Notes: a model not told the origin generated them from the sequence alone. A stretch of DNA of 64,000 nucleotides from Neobacillus niacini (GCF_030817595.1 NZ_JAUSZN010000001.1:1806001-1870000), one strand, 5' to 3'; counted from the stretch's first letter, positions 45,093 through 54,251 are shown. Numbers and translations: made by a program.

Positions 45093-46106
45093 ATGTCGAA
45101 TTCACTTTCTACAAAACAAGGTTACTCGTCAAAATTAGATTTATTACAAACGGAAGTAGCCATAAAACAAACGAAAGATTTCTTTGAAAGTTCCTTAGCT
45201 GGTGCGTTAAATTTAACAAGAGTATCTGCCCCTATCCTTTTAAAATCTGGAAAAGGTTTAAATGATGATTTAAATGGTGTGGAAAGAATGGTTTCTTTTG
45301 AAGCCATTGATATTAAGAATGCTAATATAGAAATCGTTCAATCATTAGCAAAATGGAAAAGGATGGCTTTAGCTAGATATGGCTTTGCCTTAGGTGCAGG
45401 TCTGTATACCGATATGAATGCCATTAGAAGAGATGAAGTTTTAGATCACTTGCATTCCATTTATGTCGATCAATGGGATTGGGAGAAAATCATTTCTAAA
45501 GAACAACGCAACATTGAGTCGTTAAAATCAGAAGTTCAAAAAATATATCAAGTTTTTAAAAACACAGAAAAACATTTACACGAGTTTTATCCTGTATTGG
45601 AGCCTGTCCTGCCTGAAGAGATTCATTTTATTACCACACAGGAACTGGAAACCATGTACCCTGAGCTTACACCAAAAGAACGAGAAGACAGGATTGCCAA
45701 AGAATTTGGTGCCGTGTTTATCATGCAAATTGGCGGTAAGTTACTGTCTGGTGAAAAACATGATGGACGTTCTCCAGATTATGATGATTGGTCCCTAAAC
45801 GGTGATATTATTTTCTGGTATCCTGAATTAGAACAAGCAATCGAAGTTTCTTCGATGGGGATCCGTGTAGATGAAGATGCGCTGAAAAAGCAATTAAAGA
45901 TTTCTAACAATGAAGATAGAATGTCCTTAGAATACCATCAAGCCATTCTAAACCGTGAACTGCCTTATACGATTGGCGGAGGTATTGGACAATCAAGAAT
46001 ATGTATGTTTTTCCTGAAAAAGGTTCATATCGGCGAGGTTCAGGTTTCTGTATGGAATGATCAAATTATGGAGGATTGTTCAAAAGCGAACATTACTTTA
46101 TTGTAA
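45093..46106 (+). CDS. asnA: Aspartate-ammonia ligase (AsnA), first copy
   Basis: 337 residues. It makes asparagine from aspartate, ATP and ammonia. The class II synthetase-like fold is shown by LTRVSAPILLKSGKGLNDDLNGVERMV, the VDQWDWEK segment, EKHDGRSPDYDDW and the C-terminal GGGIGQSRICMFFL catalytic Arg motif. CTGGAGG precedes the ATG. A second, closely similar copy is at 59363-60376. The ammonia-using enzyme is usually complemented in Bacillus by glutamine-dependent AsnB types. Confidence 0.95.
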   Translation: MSNSLSTKQGYSSKLDLLQTEVAIKQTKDFFESSLAGALNLTRVSAPILLKSGKGLNDDLNGVERMVSFEAIDIKNANIEIVQSLAKWKRMALARYGFALGAGLYTDMNAIRRDEVLDHLHSIYVDQWDWEKIISKEQRNIESLKSEVQKIYQVFKNTEKHLHEFYPVLEPVLPEEIHFITTQELETMYPELTPKEREDRIAKEFGAVFIMQIGGKLLSGEKHDGRSPDYDDWSLNGDIIFWYPELEQAIEVSSMGIRVDEDALKKQLKISNNEDRMSLEYHQAILNRELPYTIGGGIGQSRICMFFLKKVHIGEVQVSVWNDQIMEDCSKANITLL

Positions 46107-46188
46107 ATTTGCTTATCTCGAATAATAAACAGACTTTCTGGAGAATTATAAAGATAGTATGTTTGTATATTTTTCTGGGGGTGCTTTA

Positions 46189-46542
46189 ATGTCTGTTTTT
46201 GTTTATCAGACGTTTATTATTAAGCAAGAAAATTTTAAAGAAGCGATAGAAAATTTAAGAGAGATAAAAAAATTCAGAAATGAAAATTATAACCATCATG
46301 TTGAAATTCTTACACCGATATCTGGTGAAGATCATACGTACGCACTACTATCTACCTATGACGGATTGGGTGAAATGGAATTAGAAAACAAAAGGCTATT
46401 TGATGATGATGAATATTTAGAACTTATTGGTCCATTTTTCCTTGAAAACATCAAAGAAGGAAGCATGTATACGCAGATATACCGAGGATTAAGTGATAAA
46501 AAGAGTGACAAACAGGATGATAAAAAGAAAAGTGAGAAATAA
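46189..46542 (+). CDS. Hypothetical protein, 117 residues
   Basis: Starts at ATG 46189, preceded by GGGGGTG 6 bases upstream; the longer frame from 46159 has no site. The protein has an alpha/beta appearance (VFVYQTFIIKQENFKEAIENLREIKKF, then HVEILTPISGEDHTYALLSTYDG), reminiscent of NIPSNAP/dimeric barrel proteins, and ends in a Lys/Asp-rich tail. It follows asnA by about 80 bases and could be on the same transcript. I do not recognise a family. Confidence 0.7.
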   Translation: MSVFVYQTFIIKQENFKEAIENLREIKKFRNENYNHHVEILTPISGEDHTYALLSTYDGLGEMELENKRLFDDDEYLELIGPFFLENIKEGSMYTQIYRGLSDKKSDKQDDKKKSEK

Positions 46543-46549
46543 CATATAT

Positions 46550-46587
46550 AACCGCATGGTGAAAATCACTGTGCGGTTTTTTTATTT
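46550..46587 (+). terminator. Terminator
   Basis: Stem AACCGCATGGTGA/TCACTGTGCGGTT with one mismatched pair, followed by TTTTTTT. Confidence 0.87.
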
Positions 46588-46754
46588 TTTATTATCCCGT
46601 GTCTTCTGCCTAACTTTTTTCATATGTTATAGTTAAAGCAGATATAAATACCTATTACTTTCCTCCCCCTATCCTATTCCATTTGAAGCCGCCTCCACTA
46701 ATGATTCTACACTTGAATTCTGCTCCCTAATTTGGTTAAAAAGGGGGAATTTTA

Positions 46755-47942
46755 ATGACTGGAATACTAATGATTTTAACTGTTTTGTTATTTTCATTAT
46801 TTTTTGGATTAGGAATCGTTTCGCATTTCCAAAAGTCTCGCGGGAAGTGGATATACCTTACATTATCAGCAATCACTTTTTTTTCATTGGTTCTTATGCT
46901 CTTTTTTCTTGATTGGAACATATCGGACCCAGGGAATAAAAATCCCAATTCACCCCAAACCGAGACTCCTGTAAAAAATGATGGTGGCAATCCTGATAAA
47001 GAAAATCCTCCATCAGATGATGATCCGAAGGTTGAAGAACCTGCTAGTGAAGACCCCGATTCTGACGAGCCAAATGTCGAGAATCCAATTGATCAACCGC
47101 CTGCAGAACCAGAAAAAATCATTGTCCCTGACAATGGTACAGTAGAATATAAGGTAGTAAAAGGTGACACCTTATTTTCGATTGCACAGCGTGCCAATTT
47201 GACGGTTGAAAAAATCAAACAATGGAATACGTTAACAAGTGACAAAATTATTGTCGGCCAAATCTTGAAGTTATATGGTAAAAATGTGGAACCTCCTCCT
47301 CCTGCTGACCCGCCAAAGGAAGAAATGCCTCAAAGTACAGCACCATCTGTTATCGTCTCAAATGGCAGCCTTCAGCAAAAAGAAATTGCCCTGACCTTTG
47401 ACGCTGGAAGTGACGCGATTGGAATCGGAATCTTGGATGTACTGAAACGACATAATGTTAAAGCAACTTTTTTCCTCACTGGCAGCTGGGCAGATAAATT
47501 TCCAAGTTATGCCAAAAGGATGGCAGATGAGGGACATGATATTGGAAACCATACGTACTCCCACCCCGACGCAGTAAAAACGAATTCTAATGTGTTTGTA
47601 CAGGATATCATCAAAGCAGAGGAAGCGATTAAAAGGGCTTCAGGGGTGACGCCGAAGCCATATTTCCGCTTTCCTTTTGGTTCCTACAATGCAGATGCAC
47701 TAAAAGCCGTTGGCGGTACAGGATATCCATACAGCATCCAATGGACCATTGATACGATTGATTGGCAGCAGCCTGCTGTTGAGGTGATTGTTTCGAGAAT
47801 TCAAACAGGAGCTAGTAACGGAGACATCATTCTTATGCATATTGGCGGAATTAATACTCCTGAGGCCGTTGATAGGGTCATACCGATTTTAAAATCAATG
47901 GGATATAACTTGGTTACCTTAACAGAATTACTGGACTTATAA
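46755..47942 (+). CDS. LysM domain-polysaccharide deacetylase, membrane-anchored
   Basis: 395 residues. Two N-terminal helices (about 4-24 and 32-54) anchor the protein. A Pro/Glu/Asp-rich spacer (about 56-125) leads to a LysM repeat (about 131-175: VEYKVVKGDTLFSIAQRANLT). A carbohydrate esterase 4 domain (about 205-395) follows with TFDAGSD (motif 1, second Asp of TFDDG is Ala), HTYSHP (motif 2), RFPFGSYN (motif 3) and a C-terminal LMHIG. It probably removes acetyl groups from peptidoglycan amino sugars. It is monocistronic. Confidence 0.88.
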   Translation: MTGILMILTVLLFSLFFGLGIVSHFQKSRGKWIYLTLSAITFFSLVLMLFFLDWNISDPGNKNPNSPQTETPVKNDGGNPDKENPPSDDDPKVEEPASEDPDSDEPNVENPIDQPPAEPEKIIVPDNGTVEYKVVKGDTLFSIAQRANLTVEKIKQWNTLTSDKIIVGQILKLYGKNVEPPPPADPPKEEMPQSTAPSVIVSNGSLQQKEIALTFDAGSDAIGIGILDVLKRHNVKATFFLTGSWADKFPSYAKRMADEGHDIGNHTYSHPDAVKTNSNVFVQDIIKAEEAIKRASGVTPKPYFRFPFGSYNADALKAVGGTGYPYSIQWTIDTIDWQQPAVEVIVSRIQTGASNGDIILMHIGGINTPEAVDRVIPILKSMGYNLVTLTELLDL

Positions 47943-47947
47943 AAAAA

Positions 47948-47979
47948 TAAGGGTACCCCAACGCAATGGGTACCCTTTA
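47948..47979. terminator. Bidirectional terminator
   Basis: Perfect stem AAGGGTACCC/GGGTACCCTT with a 9-base loop between the convergent deacetylase and aspA genes. Confidence 0.88.
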
Positions 47980-48008
47980 TCACGTTTATTCTTTATCTCA
48001 TATAACTC

Positions 48009-49433
48009 TTAATCCCTATCTAGTAGTTCTTCGCCAGCAATCCCTGGCTCAGTCATTTCATAGACATTTAAAATAATATCTAATTCCTCTTCTGTTAAGA
48101 CATCATATTGCAAACATAATTCACGTACAGATTTCCCGGTAATGACAGCTTCACGTGCAATTCGTGCTGCCACCTCATATCCAAGGTGTGGATTCACTGC
48201 AGTAATAATCCCTACACTCTTGTCCACATATTCCTTTAAACGCTCTTCATTTGCTTCAATGCCGACTAAGCAATGATCAGTAAAGACACGGAATCCATTG
48301 TTCATAATACTAATTGATTGAAGCAGGTTAAAAACTAAAACAGGCTCCATTACATTTAGCTCTAATTGACCAGCCTCGGAAGCAAGACAAATGGTGTGGT
48401 CATTCCCAATTACCTGAAAGGCAATCTGATTGATTAATTCAGGCATAACTGGATTTACTTTTCCAGGCATAATCGAGGAACCTGGCTGACGAGCAGGCAA
48501 ACGAATTTCTCCGAGACCTGCGCGTGGGCCTGATGCCATTAAACGAAGGTCATTTGCTATTTTTGACATATTCATCATGCAAACTTTAAGTGCAGCTGAA
48601 ACTTCTGTATAGGCGTCTGTATTTTGAGTGGCATCCACGAGATGCTCCGCATTTACAAGTGGGAAACCGCTAATTTCAGCAAGATGTTTAACCACATCTT
48701 TAATATATTTAGGGTCTGCATTTAATCCTGTTCCTACTGCAGTAGCTCCCATATTCACTTCCAATAAATGCTCCCGTGTATGCTTAATCCGATTAATATC
48801 ACGAGTCAGCACCCGAGAGTATGCTTCAAATTCTTGTCCAAGACGGATTGGAACTGCATCTTGAAGATGAGTACGTCCCATCTTAATGACCTTCTCAAAC
48901 TGGACTGCTTTTTGTTTAAAGACTTTTTGCATATTATCCATGGTGATCAGTAAGTTTTCTAATAACGTTAGTGTAGAAATATGTATTGCAGTTGGGAATA
49001 CATCATTAGTAGATTGTGACATATTTACATGTGTGTTTGGACTCAAATGAAAATAATCACCTTTTGCGTGACCAAGTAATTCAAGTCCTCGGTTAGCAAT
49101 GACTTCATTCATATTCATGTTCATCGATGTACCCGCCCCGCCTTGAATCGGATCCACGATAAATTGATCATTCCACTTTCCTGTAATAATTTCATCCGCT
49201 GCCTTGATGATGACAATTGCCAGATCTTTGTACAACCTTGTTGTGTTCATATTAGCGATGGCTGCTGCCTTTTTTACCATTGCAAGCGCTTTAATCAGAG
49301 ACTCATGAATGCGATATCCGGTGATAGGGAAATTCTCTACCGCCCTAATCGTTTGTATCCCATAATACGCATCGACCGGTATTTCTTTTTGTCCTAGGAA
49401 ATCCTTCTCGATTCTTGTCTTGTTTGTTGACAT
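48009..49433 (-). CDS. aspA: Aspartate ammonia-lyase
   Basis: 474 residues of the aspartase/fumarase superfamily; converts aspartate to fumarate and ammonia. The signature GSSIMPGKVNPVMPE carries the catalytic loop Ser, and THVNMSQSTNDVFPTA and GGAGTSMNMNMNEV are superfamily motifs. Length and the MSTNKTRIEKDFLG start fit aspartase (AnsB/AspA) better than fumarase FumC, though a by-eye call is not absolute. AAAGGATG precedes the ATG. It stands alone; no asparaginase gene is next to it, unlike B. subtilis ansAB. Confidence 0.9.
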   Translation of the reverse strand: MSTNKTRIEKDFLGQKEIPVDAYYGIQTIRAVENFPITGYRIHESLIKALAMVKKAAAIANMNTTRLYKDLAIVIIKAADEIITGKWNDQFIVDPIQGGAGTSMNMNMNEVIANRGLELLGHAKGDYFHLSPNTHVNMSQSTNDVFPTAIHISTLTLLENLLITMDNMQKVFKQKAVQFEKVIKMGRTHLQDAVPIRLGQEFEAYSRVLTRDINRIKHTREHLLEVNMGATAVGTGLNADPKYIKDVVKHLAEISGFPLVNAEHLVDATQNTDAYTEVSAALKVCMMNMSKIANDLRLMASGPRAGLGEIRLPARQPGSSIMPGKVNPVMPELINQIAFQVIGNDHTICLASEAGQLELNVMEPVLVFNLLQSISIMNNGFRVFTDHCLVGIEANEERLKEYVDKSVGIITAVNPHLGYEVAARIAREAVITGKSVRELCLQYDVLTEEELDIILNVYEMTEPGIAGEELLDRD

Positions 49434-49463
49434 CCCAATTCATCCTTTTCTCGTAAACTATCG

Positions 49464-49482
49464 GTTACATATCAACTGTAAC
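49464..49482. promoter_or_regulatory. Inverted repeat in the aspA upstream region
   Basis: GTTACA (49464-49469) and TGTAAC (49477-49482) are perfect 6-bp arms about 30 bases upstream of aspA. It may be an operator. Confidence 0.4.
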
Positions 49483-49505
49483 ATAAAAACTATTGGAAGA
49501 GGACA

Positions 49506-49539
49506 AAAAAATCTCAGGAACTCCGCCCTGAGATTTTCT
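49506..49539 (-). terminator. Terminator of the YitT-family gene
   Basis: Stem AAAATCTCAGG/CCTGAGATTTT with an 8-base loop; the forward A-run gives the T-run on the minus strand. Confidence 0.88.
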
Positions 49540-49552
49540 AAATCGTATGAAA

Positions 49553-50437
49553 CTAATGGATATCCCTCTTCTTAAAACGCCCGCCACGAACTTCGGATAT
49601 GTCTGCTATTGCCAAGAAGGCATTTGGATCAATTTCCTCAACAATCGTTGTCAGTTTCGATTCTTCTAGTCGAGTGATGATACTGAAAATGACCTTCTTA
49701 TGGTCACCCGTATAGGCTCCCTCACCCTTAAGGTATGTTACACCACGGCCTAAACGAGCATTTACGGCATTTCCAATTTCTTCAGCTAAATCGCTGATAA
49801 TCCAAACTGATTTGGACTCTTCCAAGCCTTCAACCACTGTATCTATGGCTTTTGCAGCAATTACGTAAGCCAATAAGGAGTACATCGCCCGATCAAAACT
49901 AAACACAAACCCTGCAGCACCTAAAATAAAGAGGTTGATAAACATAATAATTTGACCAACGGAAAATGGAACCTTTTTGGTTATTACGAGTGATAGAATT
50001 TCTGTCCCATCTAAAGCACCGCCAAAGCGAATAACAATTCCAACACCAATTCCTAATATCATACCTCCAAAAATGGTTGCGAGAAGAATATCATCGGTAA
50101 AGGCCGGTACTGGGTGAAATAATGTTGTAAACACAGATAAAACAATAATTCCATAAACAGTAGATATTGCAAAAGTTTTACCCATCTGCTTGTATCCTAA
50201 ATAAACAAATGGCAGGTTTAAGAGGAATAGAAAGATACCGAGTTCGAGGCCGGTTAGATGAGATAACATAATCGATATACCTGTTACCCCGCCATCAATT
50301 ACTTTGTTAGGAACTAAAAAGATCTCTAGACCGGTAGCCATTAAAATTGCTCCAAGAGTAATGGCTATCGCTCGAAAGATTTTTTTACTAAGAGGGAGTT
50401 TTCGATGTTGTACTATTCCGTTTACTTGATCTGTCAC
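49553..50437 (-). CDS. YitT-family membrane protein (DUF161 + DUF2179)
   Basis: 294 residues. Five to six helices with the DUF161 features (ATGLEIFLVPNKVIDGGVTGISIML and GGMILGIGVGIVIRFGGALDGTEIL) occupy about 20-205. A cytoplasmic DUF2179 domain (about 210-290) follows. The physiological role is unsettled. I use the GTG at 50437, with AAGGTG 7 bases upstream; the ORF extends 19 codons further but without a site. Confidence 0.88.
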   Translation of the reverse strand: MTDQVNGIVQHRKLPLSKKIFRAIAITLGAILMATGLEIFLVPNKVIDGGVTGISIMLSHLTGLELGIFLFLLNLPFVYLGYKQMGKTFAISTVYGIIVLSVFTTLFHPVPAFTDDILLATIFGGMILGIGVGIVIRFGGALDGTEILSLVITKKVPFSVGQIIMFINLFILGAAGFVFSFDRAMYSLLAYVIAAKAIDTVVEGLEESKSVWIISDLAEEIGNAVNARLGRGVTYLKGEGAYTGDHKKVIFSIITRLEESKLTTIVEEIDPNAFLAIADISEVRGGRFKKRDIH

Positions 50438-50614
50438 AAAATCACACCTTATAAAAAATTTATTAATAAAACCGAATTGGAGAATGAACTTCACTTCTAA
50501 TTCTCTGACTAGGTTATTATTACCAACTTATGTAGCCTTCATGAATCAAATATTATTACTATAATTATACCATAAATCTATTAAAAAATGAATTCAAGTT
50601 CATATTAATAGATA

Positions 50615-51556
50615 TTACCGTGTTAATCTGTATAAAGATTTAAGCATGTTTCTACTATCAATTAGAAGGTCTTGGGCAGTTTGCAGGGAAATCTCCTTGA
50701 ATCTTACTTTGGTTCCCGGCTGTGCTTGAGCAAGTCGAGGAATATCTGCAGCAATCACTGTCCCTATTCTTGAATAACCTCCCGTTGTTTGGTGTTCAGT
50801 CATAAGTATGATAGGCTGCCCGCTTGCAGGGACTTGGATTCCACCTAGAGGAATGGCGTCAGATATAATATCTGCCGTACTGCTATGTTCAATTTTGGGA
50901 CCCGTTAATTGATACCCCATTCGATTAGATTGAGAAGTAATGGAATATTCTTCATTTAGAAATGTTTTGAGTCCTGGAGTAGTAAATTTTCTAGTATGCG
51001 GACCAACGATAACTCTTACTGTTAGTTTGTTCGTATACTTTGGAATTAGCTGAGTTTGCAAAAATCTATTTCTTCTAGTAAAGGGATTTCCAAAAAGAAT
51101 ATCCCCTTCTTTTAAAGCTCTCCCTTCAAAACCTCCGAATTTTCCCGTTATACACGTTGATTTACTGTTAAGTACAAATGGAACATCAATACCACCTGCA
51201 ATGCTTAAATACGTTCTTACGCCCTCTTTTAGCTCTCCAAACGAAAGGATTTGCCCTTTTTTGATTACAATGCTTTTCCAAAGAGGAACCTCCTGCCCAT
51301 TTATTTTAGGTGTTAGATTCCCGCCGCAAATCGCAATAGAGACATCATGTAAAGCCATTAAGACTGGTCCAATAAACGGTGCTTCAAGTGCAGCCTCCCC
51401 TAAATCGTTACCAACTAATAAATTCCCCATCTGCAAAGAATAAGAATCCATGGCCCCTGAAGGGCTGACCCCAAATTCACGGAATCCATACCTTCCAAGG
51501 TCTTGTACAGTTGTTTGTAATCCGGATTTCATCACCTTAAAGATTGGGGTCCTCAT
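50615..51556 (-). CDS. pxpC: 5-Oxoprolinase subunit C (biotin-dependent carboxyltransferase family)
   Basis: 313 residues of the KipA/PxpC type (carboxyltransferase CT_A_B domain). With PxpA and PxpB it opens 5-oxoproline to glutamate using ATP. The family start TVQDLGRYGFREFGVSPSGAMD and a C-terminal TTGGYSRIGTVIAADIPRLAQAQPG are visible. The ATG overlaps the pxpA stop by 4 bases. It is last in the pxpB-pxpA-pxpC operon. The B. subtilis homolog KipA counteracts the kinase inhibitor KipI, an additional possible role. Confidence 0.93.
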   Translation of the reverse strand: MRTPIFKVMKSGLQTTVQDLGRYGFREFGVSPSGAMDSYSLQMGNLLVGNDLGEAALEAPFIGPVLMALHDVSIAICGGNLTPKINGQEVPLWKSIVIKKGQILSFGELKEGVRTYLSIAGGIDVPFVLNSKSTCITGKFGGFEGRALKEGDILFGNPFTRRNRFLQTQLIPKYTNKLTVRVIVGPHTRKFTTPGLKTFLNEEYSITSQSNRMGYQLTGPKIEHSSTADIISDAIPLGGIQVPASGQPIILMTEHQTTGGYSRIGTVIAADIPRLAQAQPGTKVRFKEISLQTAQDLLIDSRNMLKSLYRLTR

Positions 51557-52320
51557 CTTTCAGACCAGCTCTTTCTTATTGTTATATTTTCATTCGCTAA
51601 AGCATGTTTTAATTCTAAAATAAAGTCTAATGCAGCAGGTTCATCACCATGGATACACACTGTATCTGCGGTTATAGCCACTTCAGTTCCATCTGTCGCT
51701 GTAACTTTTTTTTCTTCTATCATTCGGATGACTCGCTGTGCAGCGAATTTCAGATCATGAATGATGCTGTTATTTTCATTCCTTGAAGTTAACGTTCCAT
51801 CTGGCTGATAGGTCCGGTCAGCAAACACTTCCTGAACCGTTACTAAACCCTTTTCTTTTCCTGCATGAATTAATTCACTTCCCGCCAGTCCAAATAGGAT
51901 TAAGCTAGAATCAAAATCTGCAACTGCCTGTGCAATAGCGTCTGCAATCAGTCGTGATTTAGCAGCCATATTATACATAGCTCCATGGGGTTTAACATGG
52001 ACGAGTTTTACTCCTTCGGCAACAGCAAATGCATTCAATGCGCCGATTTGATAGAGTGTAAGATTGTAAATTTCTCTAGGGGCTACGTTCATTTCCCTCC
52101 GCCCAAACCCCAATATATCTGGTAATCCTGGATGTGCACCAATATTAACTTGATGTTTCTTGGCCATTTGTATGGTTTCCCTCATTACATTATGATCTCC
52201 CGCATGGTACCCACATGCAATATTCGCTGATGAAATATGCTTCAAAATCTCTTTATCATTACCAATTTTAAATACTCCATAACTTTCTCCAAGATCACAA
52301 TTAAGGTCAATGTAATTCAC
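51553..52320 (-). CDS. pxpA: 5-Oxoprolinase subunit A (LamB/YcsF family)
   Basis: 255 residues. The LamB/YcsF family start IDLNCDLGESYG carries metal-ligand acids, and ANIACGYHAGDHNVM, VKPHGAMYN and VCIHGDEPAA give further conserved His and Asp residues. It is the hydrolytic subunit of the PxpABC oxoprolinase. It starts with a GTG that overlaps the pxpB stop (GTGA), with GGGAG upstream. Confidence 0.94.
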   Translation of the reverse strand: MNYIDLNCDLGESYGVFKIGNDKEILKHISSANIACGYHAGDHNVMRETIQMAKKHQVNIGAHPGLPDILGFGRREMNVAPREIYNLTLYQIGALNAFAVAEGVKLVHVKPHGAMYNMAAKSRLIADAIAQAVADFDSSLILFGLAGSELIHAGKEKGLVTVQEVFADRTYQPDGTLTSRNENNSIIHDLKFAAQRVIRMIEEKKVTATDGTEVAITADTVCIHGDEPAALDFILELKHALANENITIRKSWSER

Positions 52321-53051
52321 GTTATTTGCTCTCCCTTCTTGTAAGTCATAACTTCATACTTTTTCAATTCAAACCGTTCTTTAATAGCAAGAAACTCTTC
52401 ATATCCTACAGGAAAAAAGGTTATATAGTTTCCTGCGGACAATAGCGAAGGTTTGACATTCTCGATGTCAAATAGTGTTAATGGGGTGATTCCAATTATT
52501 CTCCACCCCGAAGGAACCTCGGCAGGATATATTCCTGTTTGGTCGCCGCCAATTCCCACCGAACCTGCCGCTACCTTCGCTCTGGGTTTTTCTAAACGAG
52601 GAGTTGAAATTATTTTATTTAAACCGCCGAGGTACGGAAAACCTGGTACAAAACCAATCATATGTACTAAATATTCTTTGTTCGAATGTAAACTAATAAC
52701 TTCTTGTTCACTAATGTTATTATACGCTGCAACAAAAGGTAAATCAGGTCCAGTCTTTCCCCCATAATAAACCGGTATCCTGTAGACGATAGGGTTTTGC
52801 GGTATCGAGTTCACGGCTAATTCCATCAAGGAATAAACCATTTTTTCTAATTGGCTGTACCTTATTTTTAGTGGGTCATAAAAAATAGCCATAGAAGTAT
52901 AAGTTGGAACACACTCGATAACCCCATCAATCTTAAGACGTCTAATATTTTGTGAAAAGTGATTGATTTGGTGATGAGTGCTCTCATTAATTTCATTACC
53001 AAATGAAATACTGATTGCTGAATCACCTATTGGTACAATTTCGATACTCAA
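52317..53051 (-). CDS. pxpB: 5-Oxoprolinase subunit B (KipI-like)
   Basis: 244 residues. The AHS1/KipI family shows VPIGDSAISISFGNEI near the start, the cyclophilin-like GFVPGFPYLGGL segment and the GGDQTGIYPAEVPSGWRIIG motif. In B. subtilis KipI inhibits the sporulation kinase KinA, and the pxp enzyme function is the conserved one. It begins with TTG after AGGTGAGG and is first in the pxpBAC operon with two overlaps. Confidence 0.93.
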   Translation of the reverse strand: MSIEIVPIGDSAISISFGNEINESTHHQINHFSQNIRRLKIDGVIECVPTYTSMAIFYDPLKIRYSQLEKMVYSLMELAVNSIPQNPIVYRIPVYYGGKTGPDLPFVAAYNNISEQEVISLHSNKEYLVHMIGFVPGFPYLGGLNKIISTPRLEKPRAKVAAGSVGIGGDQTGIYPAEVPSGWRIIGITPLTLFDIENVKPSLLSAGNYITFFPVGYEEFLAIKERFELKKYEVMTYKKGEQIT

Positions 53052-53124
53052 TTACCTCACCTATTTTCGAACTATCTGTTAAATTACTATCTACTTTATT
53101 GAATGTATTCGAATAAAGCAATAA

Positions 53125-53151
53125 AAAACTCTGGTCATCAAAAGACCAGAG
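53125..53151 (-). terminator. Terminator of the VTT-domain gene
   Basis: Stem CTCTGGTC/GACCAGAG with a 7-base loop; on the minus strand it is followed by TTTTTTATT. Confidence 0.88.
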
Positions 53152-53168
53152 CGACAGTGATTGTAAAG

Positions 53169-53828
53169 TTAATTTACTTGTTTCCTAGTTTTCTGTTTTT
53201 TCCTAATACGATAAAAGACAACCAATCCTACCAGGACTAGTGCAATCCCGAGGAGGATATTTTGTTCCATATTCCCTTCCATTAATCCAGCAGGGATCAA
53301 TGATAACACAAAGAAAAATATGAGATTTCCAAACATGGTTCCAACCAAGAAATGCTTAAACTTAATGGAACTTAGGCCACTGAGAATATTTATTAAGCTT
53401 GTTGGTACGAATGGAATAATTCGGGCTTGGAAAACAAAGAGCAGCCCATTTTGCTCCATTTTTGATAAAAGTTCCGGATTTGTCTTTTTCTGTACCCAAT
53501 CATTAAAAAAATATCGGCTTCCAAAAAACCAAATTCCAGCAGCTATAACACTTGTTACCCAACTCCAGAGTAGACCATTAAAAAACCCGAACAATGCGTA
53601 GTTTATTGTGATGATGATTATGAGAGGAATAATCGTAAATGAATTTTGAATCACCATAATGATGAAAGTAAAGAAGAATTTCGAAAACGTGGTATCTTTT
53701 AATGACATGATGATTGAATCCAAGTCCCCGATTCTAAGCAGCCTGAAGGTTTCGCTGTTATGAATCACCAAAAAAATGATCAATATTATCCCAATAAAGG
53801 AAATAATTTTTCTCCAAATATTAATCAC
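53169..53828 (-). CDS. TVP38/TMEM64 (VTT-domain) membrane protein
   Basis: 219 residues with about six helices and the VTT/DedA-like core (FFNGLLWSWVTSVIAAGIWF, then FQARIIPFVPTSLINILSGLS with the conserved RxxPxxP). Such proteins are membrane scramblase-like; the substrate here is unknown. The exact start is uncertain because the GTG overlaps the nearest AGGTGA site. The tail is basic (RKKQKTRKQVN). Confidence 0.82.
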   Translation of the reverse strand: MINIWRKIISFIGIILIIFLVIHNSETFRLLRIGDLDSIIMSLKDTTFSKFFFTFIIMVIQNSFTIIPLIIIITINYALFGFFNGLLWSWVTSVIAAGIWFFGSRYFFNDWVQKKTNPELLSKMEQNGLLFVFQARIIPFVPTSLINILSGLSSIKFKHFLVGTMFGNLIFFFVLSLIPAGLMEGNMEQNILLGIALVLVGLVVFYRIRKKQKTRKQVN

Positions 53829-53907
53829 CTATTTTCTTTTTTAGGTAATCTCGTATGAGTAAATATATTCCTATACCTATCATACCATGCAAAAATAATG
53901 GGTGATA

Positions 53908-53943
53908 AAAAAAGATGCCACAAATATCTGCGACATCTTTTTT
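53908..53943. terminator. A/T-flanked hairpin beyond the repeat element
   Basis: AAAAAAGATG and CATCTTTTTT pair as outer arms with a partly paired centre. It lies on the far side of the 250-bp repeat from pepF and is the first terminator-like structure after that gene. Confidence 0.6.
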
Positions 53944-53965
53944 ATGATTCACGGCTGTGACTAGA

Positions 53966-54215
53966 CTGTTGATTAGCGCTCCATTAAGGAATGCTGCTTG
54001 GAATAATCACCGCAGGGACAGGCGGTCTTTGCCTGTCCGAGGCGCTACGCTTTCCGCGGGCTCGCCCATGAGCCTCCTTACAGCTTCGCACCTGCAGGGT
54101 CTCACTCAGCTCGTTCTTCCCGCAGGACTTTGAATTTACTTCATCGAATAATCGCCGCACGAAGGAAATGCGATAGCATTTTCGAGGATCGAGCGCCTTC
54201 CGCGCCAATCAACAG
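53966..54215. repeat. 250-bp non-coding dispersed-type repeat element with inverted ends
   Basis: The ends CTGTTGATTAGCGC (53966-53979) and GCGCCAATCAACAG (54202-54215) are inverted repeats. Between them are GC-rich blocks typical of the dispersed Bacillus repeat family: CCGCGGAAAGCG, GAGGCTCATGGGC, CTGAGTGAGACCC and CTGCGGGA (minus strand). Two internal copies of GAATAATC(A/G)CCGCA occur near 54002 and 54145. Base composition is clearly above that of the neighbours. No transposase is encoded; the frame of 74 codons inside it is not a credible gene. Confidence 0.85.
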
Positions 54216-54251
54216 GTTCTAAAATCACAGGTTCTATTTACACAACTATGA

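Noticed and set aside
48009..49433. Fumarase FumC
   Set aside because: The overall sequence and the N-terminus match aspartase better; the shared GSSIMPGKVNP signature alone does not discriminate.
53984..54208. A 74-codon ORF on the minus strand
   Set aside because: It is contained in the non-coding repeat element and has no homologous look or start signal.
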